Assembly (NCBI RefSeq): GCF_015070875.1
Contig: NZ_JADDIV010000004.1
Span: 248,001-312,000 of the forward strand
Reading direction: 5' to 3'
Length of the DNA stretch: 64,000 bases
From: Ramlibacter pallidus
Lineage (GTDB): Bacteria; Pseudomonadota; Gammaproteobacteria; Burkholderiales; Burkholderiaceae_C
Below the pieces are notes generated by a model that had not been told where the DNA came from, did not search any database, and saw only the letters and a program-made list of their open reading frames with translations. The position numbers and the translations under genes are program-made. Within the stretch, counting starts at the first letter, position 1, and each line of letters begins with the position of its first letter. Below are positions 7,811 through 18,812 of the stretch, piece by piece.

Positions 7811-8698
7811 TCAGCCCAGCAGGCCGGCGGCCTTCAATGCGGTTTCGACCACGGCTTCGTACGGCTTCGACAGCGGCGTCATCGGCAGGCGCAGCGTGCC
7901 GCCCATCAGGCCCATGCGCGCCATCGCCCACTTCACCGGGATCGGGTTGGCCTCGACGAACAGGTGCTTGTGCAGCGGCATCAGGCGGCGCTGGATCTCC
8001 ATCGCCTTCCTCGCGTCGCCGGCCACGGCGGCCACGCACAGCTCGTGCATCAGGCGCGGCGCCACGTTGGCGGTGACGCTGATGTTGCCCTGGCCGCCGC
8101 ACAGCATGAGCGCCACGGCGGTCGGGTCGTCGCCCGAGTACACCGCGAAGCCGGCGGGCACGTCGCGGATCAGCCATTGGGCGCGTTCGATGTTGCCCGT
8201 CGCTTCCTTGATGCCGACGATGCCGGGCACTTCGGCCAGGCGCAGCACGGTCTCGTGCTGCATGTCCGCCACGCTGCGGCCGGGCACGTTGTAAAGAATG
8301 GTCGGCAGGTCGCCCGTGGCCTCGGCGATCGCCTTGAAGTGGCGGTACAGGCCTTCCTGCGTCGGCTTGTTGTAATAGGGCACGACCTGCAGCTGGCAGT
8401 CGGCGCCGACCTTCTGCGCGTACTTCGCCAGCTCGATGGCTTCCAGCGTGGAATTGGCGCCGCAGCCGGCCATGACCGGCACGCGCCCGTTCGCCTGTTC
8501 GACCGTGACGCGGATGATCTCGCGGTGCTCCTCGACGTCCACGGTGGGCGATTCGCCCGTGGTGCCGACCACGCCGAGGCAGTCGGTGCCTTCGGCGATG
8601 TGCCAGTCGACGAGCTTGCGCAGCGTCGGGTAGTCGACGCTGCCGTCGTCGTGCATCGGCGTCACGAGGGCGACGATGCTGCCAGTAATCGGTGTCAT
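7811..8698 (-). CDS. dapA: 4-hydroxy-tetrahydrodipicolinate synthase
   Basis: Condenses pyruvate with aspartate semialdehyde, the first committed step to diaminopimelate and lysine, and hence to peptidoglycan. The 295-residue length is standard. The Schiff-base lysine is Lys164 in GIKEATG; Tyr136 (LYNVPGR) and Thr46-Thr47 (GTTGES) are the proton-relay residues, and Arg141 binds the aldehyde substrate. The start codon overlaps the stop of the upstream methyltransferase gene by 4 bp (ATGA), so the two are coupled. It is followed by bamC. No oddities were seen. Confidence 0.97.
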   Translation of the reverse strand: MTPITGSIVALVTPMHDDGSVDYPTLRKLVDWHIAEGTDCLGVVGTTGESPTVDVEEHREIIRVTVEQANGRVPVMAGCGANSTLEAIELAKYAQKVGADCQLQVVPYYNKPTQEGLYRHFKAIAEATGDLPTILYNVPGRSVADMQHETVLRLAEVPGIVGIKEATGNIERAQWLIRDVPAGFAVYSGDDPTAVALMLCGGQGNISVTANVAPRLMHELCVAAVAGDARKAMEIQRRLMPLHKHLFVEANPIPVKWAMARMGLMGGTLRLPMTPLSKPYEAVVETALKAAGLLG

Positions 8699-9267
8699 GG
8701 GGCTTCTTCCCGGGGAATACGAGATTCTAACGAGAGCGGATACCGGCCCGGAGTCACTCCGGGGGCCGGTCTCACGCAGGCGATCCTCTGCACGAAGCGG
8801 TCGGGGTCCGGCAGGAAGCCGTCCTCGAACGCCACCACCTTCAGACCCGCGTAGGCCTGCAGGAGTTCACCCGGCGCCAGCAGGAAGTCGGGCCGCGAGG
8901 GTTTTCCCACCGTTTCGTTGCCCTGGGCGAAGGTCTCGTGCAGGAGCAGGCCGCCCGGCGCGACGCATGCGAGGATGCGCGGGAAGAGCGGGCGCCAGAG
9001 GTAGTTGGTGACGACCACGGCGTCGAACTGCCGGCCGGCCAGCGGCCAGGGACCGTCCTCGATGTCGGCCCGCAGGGTTGCGCCGAGGCCCGCCAGGGTG
9101 GCGAGCGCGTCGCCGTCGCGGTCGACGCCGAGCACCGGGTGCCCGCGCGCCGCGAACCAGCGCAGGTGGCGGCCGCGCCCGCAGGCGAGGTCGAGCACGG
9201 CCCCGCCCGGCGGCACCAGGTGGCTCCAGCGGACGATCCAGGGCGAGGGCGCTTCGGTGCCGTGCAT
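8695..9267 (-). CDS. Class I SAM-dependent methyltransferase
   Basis: A 190-residue Rossmann-fold methyltransferase resembling the TehB/small-molecule methyltransferase group. Motif I is [16 protein letters not shown] near residue 22, followed by the acidic ribose-binding residue in LGVDRD and by a motif IV-like [14 protein letters not shown]. The substrate cannot be told from the sequence. It lies between an SDR oxidoreductase (1 bp gap) and dapA (4-bp overlap), so it is part of a tightly packed operon; it may simply be co-transcribed and not belong to lysine synthesis. The start at 9267 fits the family length. Confidence 0.87.
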   Translation of the reverse strand: MHGTEAPSPWIVRWSHLVPPGGAVLDLACGRGRHLRWFAARGHPVLGVDRDGDALATLAGLGATLRADIEDGPWPLAGRQFDAVVVTNYLWRPLFPRILACVAPGGLLLHETFAQGNETVGKPSRPDFLLAPGELLQAYAGLKVVAFEDGFLPDPDRFVQRIACVRPAPGVTPGRYPLSLESRIPREEAP

Positions 9268-9268
9268 G

Positions 9269-10081
9269 TCAGTGCGGCCGCGCCTCGTCCTTCAGGACCT
9301 TCAGCGCCATGTTCTCCACCACGCCCGGCGCGAGCAGCTTGAGGAAGCGGCCCAGCTTGCCCTTGGCCGTCATCACGACCTCCCGCTGGCGGCGTTCCAT
9401 CCCGTCGATGATGAGGCGGGCGCATTCCTCGACGGACATGGCGTCGTCCTCCTTCAGGCCGCTGCTGCCCAGGGGCCGGCCCGCGGCGTTGAAGCCACGG
9501 TGCCGGATCTGCGTCGTGACCACGCCGGGGTAGGCGGTGGTGACGCTGACGCCGCGCTGCTTGAGCTCGGCCCGCAGCGACTCGAAGAAGCCGCTCATGG
9601 CGAACTTGGTCGCGGCGTAGGCGCTGCGCCCGGGCACGCCCACCAGGCCGGAGAGCGAACTGACCGCGACGATGCGGCCGCGGCTTTCCTTCAGGTGGGG
9701 CAGGGCGGCGTGGGTGCACCAGACGGCGCCCCACAGGTTGATCTTCATGAGGGTCTCGTACCAATGCAGGTCCTCGGCCCGCACGTCCTCGAACAGGGCC
9801 TGCGCCGACATCCCGGCGTTGTTCACCAGCGTGTCGATCCGGCCGAATTCCCGCAGCGTGCGCGCAACCATCGCCCGGCATTGCGCCTCGTCGGCGACGT
9901 CGAAGGGGACGCAGAGCACGCGGGTGCCATGGGCCCGGCACTGGGCGGCGACGGCTTCGAGCTTGTCGGCGCTGCGCGCGGCGAGCACGAGGGCCAGGTC
10001 GCCCTGGTGCCGCGCGGCGAGCTGCCGTGCCATTTCGGCGCCGATGCCGTCGGAGCCGCCGGTGAGGATGGTGACGTTCAT
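9269..10081 (-). CDS. SDR-family NAD(P)-dependent oxidoreductase
   Basis: A 270-residue classical short-chain dehydrogenase. The cofactor loop is TGGSDGIG (residues 7-14), NNAG is at 87-90, and the catalytic Ser141/Ser142, Tyr155 and Lys159 (YAATK) are intact. The C-terminus has a hydrophobic, basic helix region (KGKLGRFLKLLAPGVVENMALK), a pattern seen in membrane-associated SDRs acting on lipids or ketones. The substrate is unknown. I chose the ATG at 10081 (MNVTILTGG) over an ATG nine bases upstream because family members begin right before the first beta strand. It is part of the minus-strand operon between the 43-residue membrane peptide and the methyltransferase. Confidence 0.88.
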   Translation of the reverse strand: MNVTILTGGSDGIGAEMARQLAARHQGDLALVLAARSADKLEAVAAQCRAHGTRVLCVPFDVADEAQCRAMVARTLREFGRIDTLVNNAGMSAQALFEDVRAEDLHWYETLMKINLWGAVWCTHAALPHLKESRGRIVAVSSLSGLVGVPGRSAYAATKFAMSGFFESLRAELKQRGVSVTTAYPGVVTTQIRHRGFNAAGRPLGSSGLKEDDAMSVEECARLIIDGMERRQREVVMTAKGKLGRFLKLLAPGVVENMALKVLKDEARPH

Positions 10082-10121
10082 GGGCCGCAAGTATCGCCAT
10101 TTGCGAGGCTTGCGGCCTCGG

Positions 10122-10253
10122 CTATTGGAAGCAGGCCCAGATCATGTCGCCGACGGCGACCATCATGCCGGGCCGCGTGTAAAGCGCGAAGACCGCCAGC
10201 AGCGCGATGACGGCGGCGCCATAGGCGGCGAGCTTCTTCGCGCGCAGCGTCAT
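10122..10253 (-). CDS. 43-residue single-pass membrane peptide
   Basis: A short reading frame, MTLRAKKLAAYGAAVIALL and onward, ending WACFQ. It has a basic N-terminus, one hydrophobic helix (about residues 9-25), then TRPGMMVAVGDMIW. Evidence that it is real: it fits exactly between the MFS stop (1 bp gap) and the SDR gene, on the same strand, and it looks like a proper K-R-then-hydrophobic membrane protein. Its function is unknown. It could be an accessory subunit of the MFS transporter encoded just upstream. Conservation in relatives would decide. Confidence 0.68.
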   Translation of the reverse strand: MTLRAKKLAAYGAAVIALLAVFALYTRPGMMVAVGDMIWACFQ

Positions 10254-10254
10254 C

Positions 10255-11475
10255 TCAGGCGGCCTGCGGCACGGGGCCGCGGGCAATGGGCGCTTCGCGC
10301 ACCGGCAGGTTCACCAGGGCGGCGAACACGCCGAGAGCGATCGCCAGGTACCAGACCACGTCGTAGCTGCCGGTGCGGTCGTACAGCAGGCCGCCCAGCC
10401 AGACGCCCATGAAGGAGCCGATCTGGTGGCTGAAGAACACGAAGCCGCCCAGCATGGACAGGTGGGCCACGCCGAAGATCTGCGCGATGGTGGCGTTGGT
10501 CGGCGGCACGGTCGACAGCCACAGCAGGCCGATCACGGCGGAGAAGATGTAGACGGACATCGGCGACAACGGCGCCCACAGGAACAGCGTGATCGCGACC
10601 GAGCGCCCGATGTAGATGCCGGCCAGGATCTTGCGGCGCGCGATGCGCTGGCCCAGGGTGCCGGCGATGTAGGTGCCGAACACGTTGAACAGGCCGATCA
10701 ACGCCAGCGCGTAGCTCGCCACCTGCGGCGAGAGCCCGTTGTCCTTCAGGTAGCTGGGCATGTGCACGCCGATGAAGACAACCTGGAAGCCGCAGACGAA
10801 GTAGCCGGCCATCAACAGCTGGAAGCTGGGGTACTTGAAGGCCTCGCCCAGGGCCTGGGCGATGGTCTGCTCGCGCTTCGGCGGGGCCGAGCCGGCGAAG
10901 CCCGGCTCGCGCAGGCCGAACGCCAGCGGCGCGATCAGCAGCACGCCGACCGCGAGCGCCAGCAGCGCCTGCTGCCAGCCGAGGCCGGAGATCAGGAAGC
11001 CTTCGACCGGCACCATGAGGAACTGGCCGAAGGAGCCCGCCGCGGCGGCGACCCCCATCGCCCAGGAACGCTTGGCCGGGTCGATCTGCCGGCCGATCAC
11101 GCCGTAGATCACCGCGTAGGTGGTGCCGGCCTGCGCCGCGCCGATCAGCACGCCGGCCGTGAGCGCGAACACCAGCGGGTTCGGCGACAGCGCCATGCCG
11201 GCCAAGCCGAGCGCATACAGGACCGCGCCGCCGACGATGACGCGGAAGGCGCCGAAGCGGTCGGCCAGCATGCCCGCGAAGATGCCGAAGAAGCCCCAGG
11301 AAAGGTTCTGGATGGCGATGGCGAACGAAAAGGTCTGGCGGCTCCAGTCCTGCGCCTGCGTGATCGGCTGCAGCCACAGGCCGAAGCCGTGGCGCACGCC
11401 CATGGACAGGGTGACGATCAGGGCGCCGCAGGCGAGAACCTGCGCCATCGAAAGCTTGCGGTCGGCGGTGAGCAT
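10255..11475 (-). CDS. MFS transporter
   Basis: A 406-residue major facilitator with about 12 hydrophobic helices. The first cytoplasmic loop contains the MFS signature variant GMLADRFGAFRV (about residues 65-76), and the second half contains LGQRIARRKIL. The opening SMGVRHGFGLWLQPI resembles the oxalate/formate and monocarboxylate antiporter-like branch of the MFS, so an organic acid substrate is possible but not shown. It is the first gene of a minus-strand operon (MFS, membrane peptide, SDR, methyltransferase, dapA, bamC, MBL hydrolase). The start at 11475 is 158 bp from the divergent parE start. Confidence 0.9.
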   Translation of the reverse strand: MLTADRKLSMAQVLACGALIVTLSMGVRHGFGLWLQPITQAQDWSRQTFSFAIAIQNLSWGFFGIFAGMLADRFGAFRVIVGGAVLYALGLAGMALSPNPLVFALTAGVLIGAAQAGTTYAVIYGVIGRQIDPAKRSWAMGVAAAAGSFGQFLMVPVEGFLISGLGWQQALLALAVGVLLIAPLAFGLREPGFAGSAPPKREQTIAQALGEAFKYPSFQLLMAGYFVCGFQVVFIGVHMPSYLKDNGLSPQVASYALALIGLFNVFGTYIAGTLGQRIARRKILAGIYIGRSVAITLFLWAPLSPMSVYIFSAVIGLLWLSTVPPTNATIAQIFGVAHLSMLGGFVFFSHQIGSFMGVWLGGLLYDRTGSYDVVWYLAIALGVFAALVNLPVREAPIARGPVPQAA

Positions 11476-11618
11476 GGCCGCGACTGTAGCGAGAAGGCCC
11501 CGCCGCCGCGTGGCGCGGGCCTGACAACCCTGTTGAAATCTTGGGCGGGGATTGATGAAGAAGCCGCATCAATGTAGGCTGGGCTGTATGCGCATCCAGT
11601 GAACCCGCAGGCGACCAC

Positions 11619-11624
11619 TACAAT
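11619..11624 (+). promoter_or_regulatory. Candidate -10 box (TACAAT) giving a near-leaderless parE mRNA
   Basis: TACAAT ends 9 bp before the parE ATG, so transcription starting 6-8 bases downstream would begin within about three bases of the start codon. No Shine-Dalgarno sequence is visible before the ATG, which fits a leaderless transcript. No convincing -35 hexamer is present at 17 bp, so confidence is limited. Confidence 0.35.
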
Positions 11625-11633
11625 CCCCCACCC

Positions 11634-13597
<1,964 letters not shown>

Positions 13598-13598
<1 letters not shown>

Positions 13599-13870
13599 TG
13601 GAACCCGGCCGGCACCTGCACGCCGCCTTGCGGAATCCGCGCCGGAAGTTCTCCGCGCGGGAGCAGGCCGAGCTCGTCGCCGAAGAGCGGCGGGACCTCG
13701 CCGACGCTGACCGCCACCTGCAGCGGGTGGGCGAACAGCTGGAGATCTTCAAGCAGCGCACCGCGCATCTCGATGGCGAGATCCGCAAGGTCAAGTGGAT
13801 CTTCGGGGCCGGTGCAGCGCTCGCCGCGGGCCTGTACGGCTGGCTCATGTACACGCTGCTGGCACGATGA
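13598..13870 (+). CDS. Small coiled-coil protein with C-terminal membrane helix
   Basis: A 90-residue protein. Residues 17-63 are highly charged with heptad-like spacing (EQAELVAEERRDLADADRH and so on), predicting a coiled coil. Residues 67-88 (VKWIFGAGAALAAGLYGWLM) form a single membrane helix near the C-terminus. The ATG overlaps the parE stop by one base and its own stop overlaps the next ATG (ATGA), so it is locked into the operon. Function unknown. The layout, cytosolic coiled coil plus tail anchor, would suit a membrane tether or scaffold, which is inference. Confidence 0.8.
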
Positions 13871-14388
13871 GCGCCCGCGTCCGCCTCCGCCCGACCATGC
13901 AGAGCGACCTCGCGTTCGTGCTGTCGCTCGAGCGCGACCCCGACAACCTGCCGTACATCACGCCCTGGGAGCGCATCCAGCACGAGGCGGCGATCCGCTT
14001 CCCGGACTTCCGGCATTTCATCATCGAGACGGGCCCCGACCTCGAGGCCGGCGGGTTCCTGATCCTGATCGGCTGCCGCAATCCGCACCAGTCGATCGAA
14101 CTCAAGCGCATGGTCGTCAGGGACAAGCACCTGGGGTACGGCCGCGCGGCGCTGCGCGTGGTGAAGAAGATCGCCTTCGACGACCTCGGCGCCCACCGCT
14201 TCTGGCTGGACATCAAGAAGCGGAACACGCGTGCCAAGGGACTCTACGAAAGCGAAGGCTTCGCGTACGAAGGCGAGCTGCGCGAGGCCGTGAAGGTGCC
14301 CGACGGCTTCGACTCGCTGGTGGTGATGTCGATGCTGGCGCCGGAGTTCACCGACCGCCGGCGCCAAGCGCGGGAGCTGACGGCATGA
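13867..14388 (+). CDS. GNAT-family N-acetyltransferase
   Basis: A 173-residue GNAT acetyltransferase of the RimJ/SpeG-like type. The acetyl-CoA-binding motif A is KHLGYGRAALRVVKKIAF (with the G-x-G-x-A core), preceded by the strand ELKRMVV, and the C-terminal half has RAKGLYESEGFAYEGELRE, the GLY-xx-GF signature of this group. The N-terminus VRLRPTMQSDLAFVLSLERD is the usual first strand and helix. The acceptor, protein or small molecule, is unknown. It is coupled by ATGA overlaps to both neighbours. Confidence 0.9.
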   Translation: MSARVRLRPTMQSDLAFVLSLERDPDNLPYITPWERIQHEAAIRFPDFRHFIIETGPDLEAGGFLILIGCRNPHQSIELKRMVVRDKHLGYGRAALRVVKKIAFDDLGAHRFWLDIKKRNTRAKGLYESEGFAYEGELREAVKVPDGFDSLVVMSMLAPEFTDRRRQARELTA

Positions 14389-15263
14389 GGCTGCGACCCT
14401 TGCTCGTCGCTTGCCTGCTCGCCGCGCTGCTGGCCGCCACGCCCGCGCGCGCCGAGGTCTGGGGCTATGTCGACGAGCGCGGCGTCGCCCATTTCGCCGC
14501 CGAGAAGGTGGACGAGCGCTACGAACTCTTCTTCCGCGGCGGCGAGAGCTTCGACACGAGCCGCGGCGTCGCCACGCCGCGTGCCGTGGCCGTGCCGAGC
14601 GCGTCGGCGAGCAAGCTGATCGCCTATTTCGACATCTCCCCGAGCTACAAGCAGGTCAAGCACCACCTGCGCGAAGCTTCGCGCGAGCACGGCGTCGAGT
14701 ACGAACTGCTGCAGGCGCTGATCGCCACGGAGTCGGGCTTCGACCCCACGGCGGTCTCGCCCAAGGGCGCCGTGGGCCTGATGCAGATCATGCCGGCGAC
14801 CGCGGAGCGCTACGGCGTCCGGGCCGACCGCAAGACGCCCGTCACCACGAAGCTGTTCGACCCGCGGGTGAACATCCGCACGGGCGCGCGTTACCTGCGC
14901 GACCTGATCCGGATGTTCCCGGGCCGCATCGAGCTCGCGCTGGCCGCGTACAACGCCGGCGAAGGCGCCGTGCAGCGTGCCGGCAACCGCATCCCCAACT
15001 ACCGCGAGACGCAGAACTACGTGAAGACGGTGATGCAGCTGTACGGCATGCTCAAGCCGCCCTCGATGGCCCCGGTGGGCGGCGAGGCGCCGCGGCGCGT
15101 GCGCATGGAACTGCCCGGCGCCGTGGCCCGCCGCAACATGCCGGCGGGGACCGTCGCCGTGCCGGCGGGGACCGTCGCCGTGCCGGCGACGCAGGCACCC
15201 GCCGCGCCGCCGGCCCATCCCTTCCCCGACGGCCTTCCGGACGGCGTCAGCCCGGACAACTGA
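14385..15263 (+). CDS. Lytic transglycosylase (SLT domain) with N-terminal DUF4124-like domain
   Basis: A 292-residue exported peptidoglycan lytic transglycosylase that cleaves the MurNAc-GlcNAc bond with 1,6-anhydro formation. The signal peptide is MRLRPLLVACLLAALLAATPARA. A short WGYVDERGVAHFA segment of the DUF4124 type follows, then the SLT domain with catalytic Glu116 (ATESGF), the KGAVGLMQIMPATAERYG block and LALAAYNAGEGAV. The C-terminus is Pro/Ala-rich and holds two perfect copies of a seven-residue unit (PAGTVAV). The start overlaps the acetyltransferase stop (ATGA). Confidence 0.93.
   Translation: MRLRPLLVACLLAALLAATPARAEVWGYVDERGVAHFAAEKVDERYELFFRGGESFDTSRGVATPRAVAVPSASASKLIAYFDISPSYKQVKHHLREASREHGVEYELLQALIATESGFDPTAVSPKGAVGLMQIMPATAERYGVRADRKTPVTTKLFDPRVNIRTGARYLRDLIRMFPGRIELALAAYNAGEGAVQRAGNRIPNYRETQNYVKTVMQLYGMLKPPSMAPVGGEAPRRVRMELPGAVARRNMPAGTVAVPAGTVAVPATQAPAAPPAHPFPDGLPDGVSPDN
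15141..15182 (+). repeat. Tandem 21-bp repeat (2 perfect copies) in the transglycosylase tail
   Basis: Two identical 21-bp units (15141-15161 and 15162-15182) encode PAGTVAV twice in the Pro/Ala-rich tail of the lytic transglycosylase. A single slippage event would add or remove seven residues in frame. Confidence 0.95.
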
Positions 15264-15311
15264 GGACATGCCCCTGCCATCCCGCCACGACGGCTTCCGG
15301 CGACAGCCATC

Positions 15312-16448
15312 ATGATCGGAAAGGTCGATCCCGCCGCCCTGTGGCTGGGCGCCTTCGTGGGCGCCCAGGTGCTGCTGGTCTTCCTTTGCGTCATCAAGGC
15401 GAATGCCTATCGGGAGCGCGCGTACCTGCTGCATGCCGCCGCCACGCTGATGGCCGTCATCGCCGTGCAGGCGCTGCTTGCGCCGCACGCCCTCGTGCCG
15501 GCGGCGGTGCTGCTGCTGGTCCCCGCGATGGCGGGCCTGCAGCTGCTGGACCTCATGAGCCACGCCGGCGGCCTGCGCCAGGCGCGCCGCTGGCTGCTGG
15601 GGACCAGCGCCATCGCGCTGCCGGCGCTCGCGGTGGCCTCGTTCTTCAACGTCTGGGCGATGGCCGTGGGGCTCGTGCTCTGGCTGGCAATCGCCTCGCT
15701 GGTGCTGTGGCCCGCGTGGCGGCAAAGCCGCCCCTGGGTGTGGTGGGTCCTGCCCGGCCTGGCCGCACTGGCGGCGGCCAGCCTCCATGTCGCGGCCGAC
15801 CTGCAGCCCTTCACCATGGAAGACGCGATCTGGGTCAGCGGGCTGCTGGCGGTGTGGTCCGCCTGCACCTATCTCGCCACCGGGTGGCGAGGCCGCATCT
15901 ACCGCGAGACCCGCGCCCGCGTCCTGGCGCGGAACACCACCGACCCGCTGACCGGCCTGGCGACGCCCCTGGTGCTGGCCGAGCGTGTGCAGGCGGCGCG
16001 CCACCTCACGCGGCGCTACGGGCATCCGAGCGTGCTGATGGTGGTGAACATCGACAACCTCGGGGCGCTGGGCGAGGAGTTCGGGCCGGAGGTCGCGGAG
16101 TCGGCGGTGCTGGTGGCGGCCAACCGCGTGCGCGAGGCGCTGCTGCGCGACGGCGACGTGGCCGCCCGGCTGGCGCACGCGCGCATCGGCATCCTGGCCG
16201 AGGGCGTGGGCACCGCGCAGGCCGCGGCAACGGTCGCGGGCCGCATCCTGGTGGCGGGCCTGAAGGACCCGCTGCCGGAAGCCAAGTCCGAGTTCCTGCA
16301 TTTCCGGATCGTGATGACGGGGGTCCCGACGACCGACATGACGCCGCGGCAGCTGCTGCAGCGGCTGAACGCGCGCCTGGACCAGGAAGTGCAGTCGTCG
16401 TCCGAGCGCCGCATCGTGACGCTGACCCAGGAAGAACTGCTGGCCTGA
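15312..16448 (+). CDS. Membrane protein with degenerate (non-catalytic) GGDEF domain
   Basis: A 378-residue protein. Residues 1-195 hold about six or seven hydrophobic helices with short loops, a membrane sensor-like region. The C-terminal third has the GGDEF-domain framework: DPLTGLATPLVLAERV, VLMVVNIDNLGALGEEFG, and RLAHARIGIL. In the last, the GGDEF signature is replaced by AHARI (residues 288-292), so diguanylate cyclase activity is not expected, and no EAL domain is present. It may bind nucleotide or act as a protein-interaction module, which is inference. The ATG at 15312 gives a membrane-facing N-terminus. It sits between a lytic transglycosylase (48 bp) and parC (30 bp), probably in one transcript. 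Confidence 0.82.
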   Translation: MIGKVDPAALWLGAFVGAQVLLVFLCVIKANAYRERAYLLHAAATLMAVIAVQALLAPHALVPAAVLLLVPAMAGLQLLDLMSHAGGLRQARRWLLGTSAIALPALAVASFFNVWAMAVGLVLWLAIASLVLWPAWRQSRPWVWWVLPGLAALAAASLHVAADLQPFTMEDAIWVSGLLAVWSACTYLATGWRGRIYRETRARVLARNTTDPLTGLATPLVLAERVQAARHLTRRYGHPSVLMVVNIDNLGALGEEFGPEVAESAVLVAANRVREALLRDGDVAARLAHARIGILAEGVGTAQAAATVAGRILVAGLKDPLPEAKSEFLHFRIVMTGVPTTDMTPRQLLQRLNARLDQEVQSSSERRIVTLTQEELLA

Positions 16449-16478
16449 CCGGCACGAGAACAGACGGAAGAACAAGAC

Positions 16479-18812
16479 ATGGAGCAAGACCTCATCACCC
16501 TGGCGAACGGCGGTGGCGACGACGACGGGCTGGACCTCGCCACCTACGCGCAGCGGGCCTACCTGGAATACGCGCTGAGCGTCGTCAAGGGACGTGCGCT
16601 GCCCGACGTCGCGGACGGCCAGAAGCCGGTGCAGCGGCGCATCCTCTATTCGATGTGGCGCATGGGCCTGGGCTTCGGCGGCGGCGCCGGCGCCAAGCCG
16701 GTGAAGAGCGCGCGCGTGGTCGGCGACGTGCTGGGCCGCTTCCATCCGCACGGCGACCAGGCGGCCTACGACGCGCTGGTGCGCATGGCGCAGGACTTCG
16801 CGCAGCGCTACCCGCTGATCGACGGGCAGGGCAACTTCGGCAGCCGCGACGGCGACGGCGCCGCGGCCATGCGCTACACCGAGGCGCGGCTGTCGCGCAT
16901 CTCCAACCTGCTGCTCGACGAGATCGACGAAGGCACGGTGGAGTTCGTCCTCAACTACGACGGCAGCACGCAGGAACCCGTGGTGCTGCCCGCCCGCCTG
17001 CCGTTCGCGCTGCTCAATGGCGCCAGCGGCATCGCGGTCGGCCTCGCCACCGAGATCCCCAGCCACAACCTGCGCGAGATCGCCGAAGCCTGCGTGGCGC
17101 TGGTGAAGAACCCGAAGCTGTCGGACGAGGACCTGTTCACGCTGGTGCCCGGGCCCGACTACCCGGGCGGCGGGCAGGTGATCAGCAGCGCCGCCGACAT
17201 CGCGGAGGCGTACGGCAGCGGCCGCGGCTCGCTGAAGGTGCGCGCGCGCTGGAAGATCGAGGACCTGGCGCGCGGCCAGTGGCAGCTGGTGGTGAACGAG
17301 TTGCCGCCCGGCGTGAGCTCGCAGAAGGTGCTGGAGGAGATCGAGGAGCTCACCAATCCGAAGGTGAAGGCCGGCAAGAAGGCGCTGTCGCAGGACCAGG
17401 TGCAGCTGAAGCAGACCGTTCTGTCGGTGCTGGACACCGTGCGCGACGAGTCGAGCAAGGACGCCCCCGTGCGCCTGGTGTTCGAGCCCAAGACCAGCCG
17501 CATCGGACAGCAGGAGCTGATCACCACGCTGCTCGCGCACACCAGCCTGGAGACCTCCGCCCCGATCAACCTGACCATGGTCGGCCTCGACGGCCGGCCG
17601 GTGCAGAAGTCGCTGCGCCAGATGCTGGCGGAGTGGATCGAGTTCCGCCAGCGCACCATCGAACGCCGCTCGCGGCACCGCCTCGACAAGGTGCTGGACC
17701 GCATCCACATCCTCGAGGGCCGGCAACTGGTGCTGCTGAACATCGACGAGGTGATCGCGATCATCCGCGCGGCGGAGGACCCGAAGCAGGCGCTGATGGC
17801 GCGCTTCAAGCTGTCGGAACGCCAGGCCGAGGACATCCTCGAGATCCGGCTGCGCCAGCTGGCGCGGCTGGAAGCGCTGCGCATCGAGCAGGAGCTGAAG
17901 GAACTGCGCACCGAGCGCGAGAAGCTCGAGGAGATCCTCGGTTCCCCCGCCGCGCTCAAGCGGCTCATGGTCAAGGAGATCGAGGCGGACACGAAGCAGT
18001 TCGGCGATGCGCGGCGCACGCTGATCCAGGCGGAGAAGAAGGCGATCGCCGAAGTGAAGGTGATCGACGAACCGGTGACCGTGGTCGTGTCGCAGAAAGG
18101 CTGGGTGCGGGCGCGCCAGGGCCACGGGCACGAGGCGGGAAGCTTCGCGTTCAAGGCCGGCGACGGCCTCTACGGCACCTTCGAATGCCGCACCGTGGAC
18201 ACGCTGCTGGCGTTCGGCAGCAACGGTCGCATCTATTCGGTCCCCGTGGCGGTGCTGCCGGGCGCGCGCGGCGACGGCCAGCCGCTGACCACCTTCGTCG
18301 AACTCGAGAGCGGCACGCAGCTGGTGCACTACTTCGCGGGCGCGGGCAACGTCTTCCTGCTGCTGTCCAACTCCGGCGGCTACGGCTTCGTCGCCGCGGT
18401 CGAGAACATGGTGTCGCGGCAGAAGGGCGGCAAGTCGTTCGTCTCGCTCGGCGCCGGCGAAACCGTCTGCCGGCCGTCGCTCGTGGGCGTCGCGGGCGGC
18501 GATGCCTTCGCCACGCACGTGTGCTGCGCGTCGACCGGCAAGCGCATCCTGACCTTCGAGATCAAGGAGCTCAAGCCGATGGCCAACGGCGGCCGCGGCC
18601 TGATGCTGATGGACCTGGAGCCCAAGGAAGAACTGGCGGGCGCGGCGGCGTACACGCGGTCGGTGCGCATCACCGGCCTCGGCCGGGGCGACAAGGAGCG
18701 CGAGGAGGTGCTGGAGATCCGCTCCCTCAACAACGCGAAGGGCAGCCGCGGCCGCAAGGGCAAGCAGGCCGACCTGGGCTTCAAGCCGCTGTCCGTGACG
18801 CGGGTGGAGTGA
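16479..18812 (+). CDS. parC: DNA topoisomerase IV subunit A
   Basis: DNA-cleaving subunit of topoisomerase IV. It has 777 residues. The active-site tyrosine is Tyr133 in [11 protein letters not shown]. The quinolone-determining region reads [10 protein letters not shown], with Gln94 and Asp98 at the positions of E. coli Ser80 and Glu84. The coiled-coil gate region (about residues 350-480) contains [18 protein letters not shown]. The C-terminal beta-pinwheel (about 500-770) is present but shorter than in GyrA, and no GyrA-box sequence of the gyrase type was noticed, supporting ParC. The partner parE is upstream in the same run. Its stop overlaps the ATG of the 66-residue gene by one base. Confidence 0.95.
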   Translation: MEQDLITLANGGGDDDGLDLATYAQRAYLEYALSVVKGRALPDVADGQKPVQRRILYSMWRMGLGFGGGAGAKPVKSARVVGDVLGRFHPHGDQAAYDALVRMAQDFAQRYPLIDGQGNFGSRDGDGAAAMRYTEARLSRISNLLLDEIDEGTVEFVLNYDGSTQEPVVLPARLPFALLNGASGIAVGLATEIPSHNLREIAEACVALVKNPKLSDEDLFTLVPGPDYPGGGQVISSAADIAEAYGSGRGSLKVRARWKIEDLARGQWQLVVNELPPGVSSQKVLEEIEELTNPKVKAGKKALSQDQVQLKQTVLSVLDTVRDESSKDAPVRLVFEPKTSRIGQQELITTLLAHTSLETSAPINLTMVGLDGRPVQKSLRQMLAEWIEFRQRTIERRSRHRLDKVLDRIHILEGRQLVLLNIDEVIAIIRAAEDPKQALMARFKLSERQAEDILEIRLRQLARLEALRIEQELKELRTEREKLEEILGSPAALKRLMVKEIEADTKQFGDARRTLIQAEKKAIAEVKVIDEPVTVVVSQKGWVRARQGHGHEAGSFAFKAGDGLYGTFECRTVDTLLAFGSNGRIYSVPVAVLPGARGDGQPLTTFVELESGTQLVHYFAGAGNVFLLLSNSGGYGFVAAVENMVSRQKGGKSFVSLGAGETVCRPSLVGVAGGDAFATHVCCASTGKRILTFEIKELKPMANGGRGLMLMDLEPKEELAGAAAYTRSVRITGLGRGDKEREEVLEIRSLNNAKGSRGRKGKQADLGFKPLSVTRVE

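Noticed and set aside
14244..18518. A 1424-codon open frame antisense to parC and its upstream genes, and an overlapping 1533-codon plus-strand frame at 14411-19012
   Set aside because: Both are by-products of high GC and strong codon bias. Their translations are repetitive Arg/Ala/Gly/Asp-rich with no domains, whereas the genes on the other frames have full family motifs.
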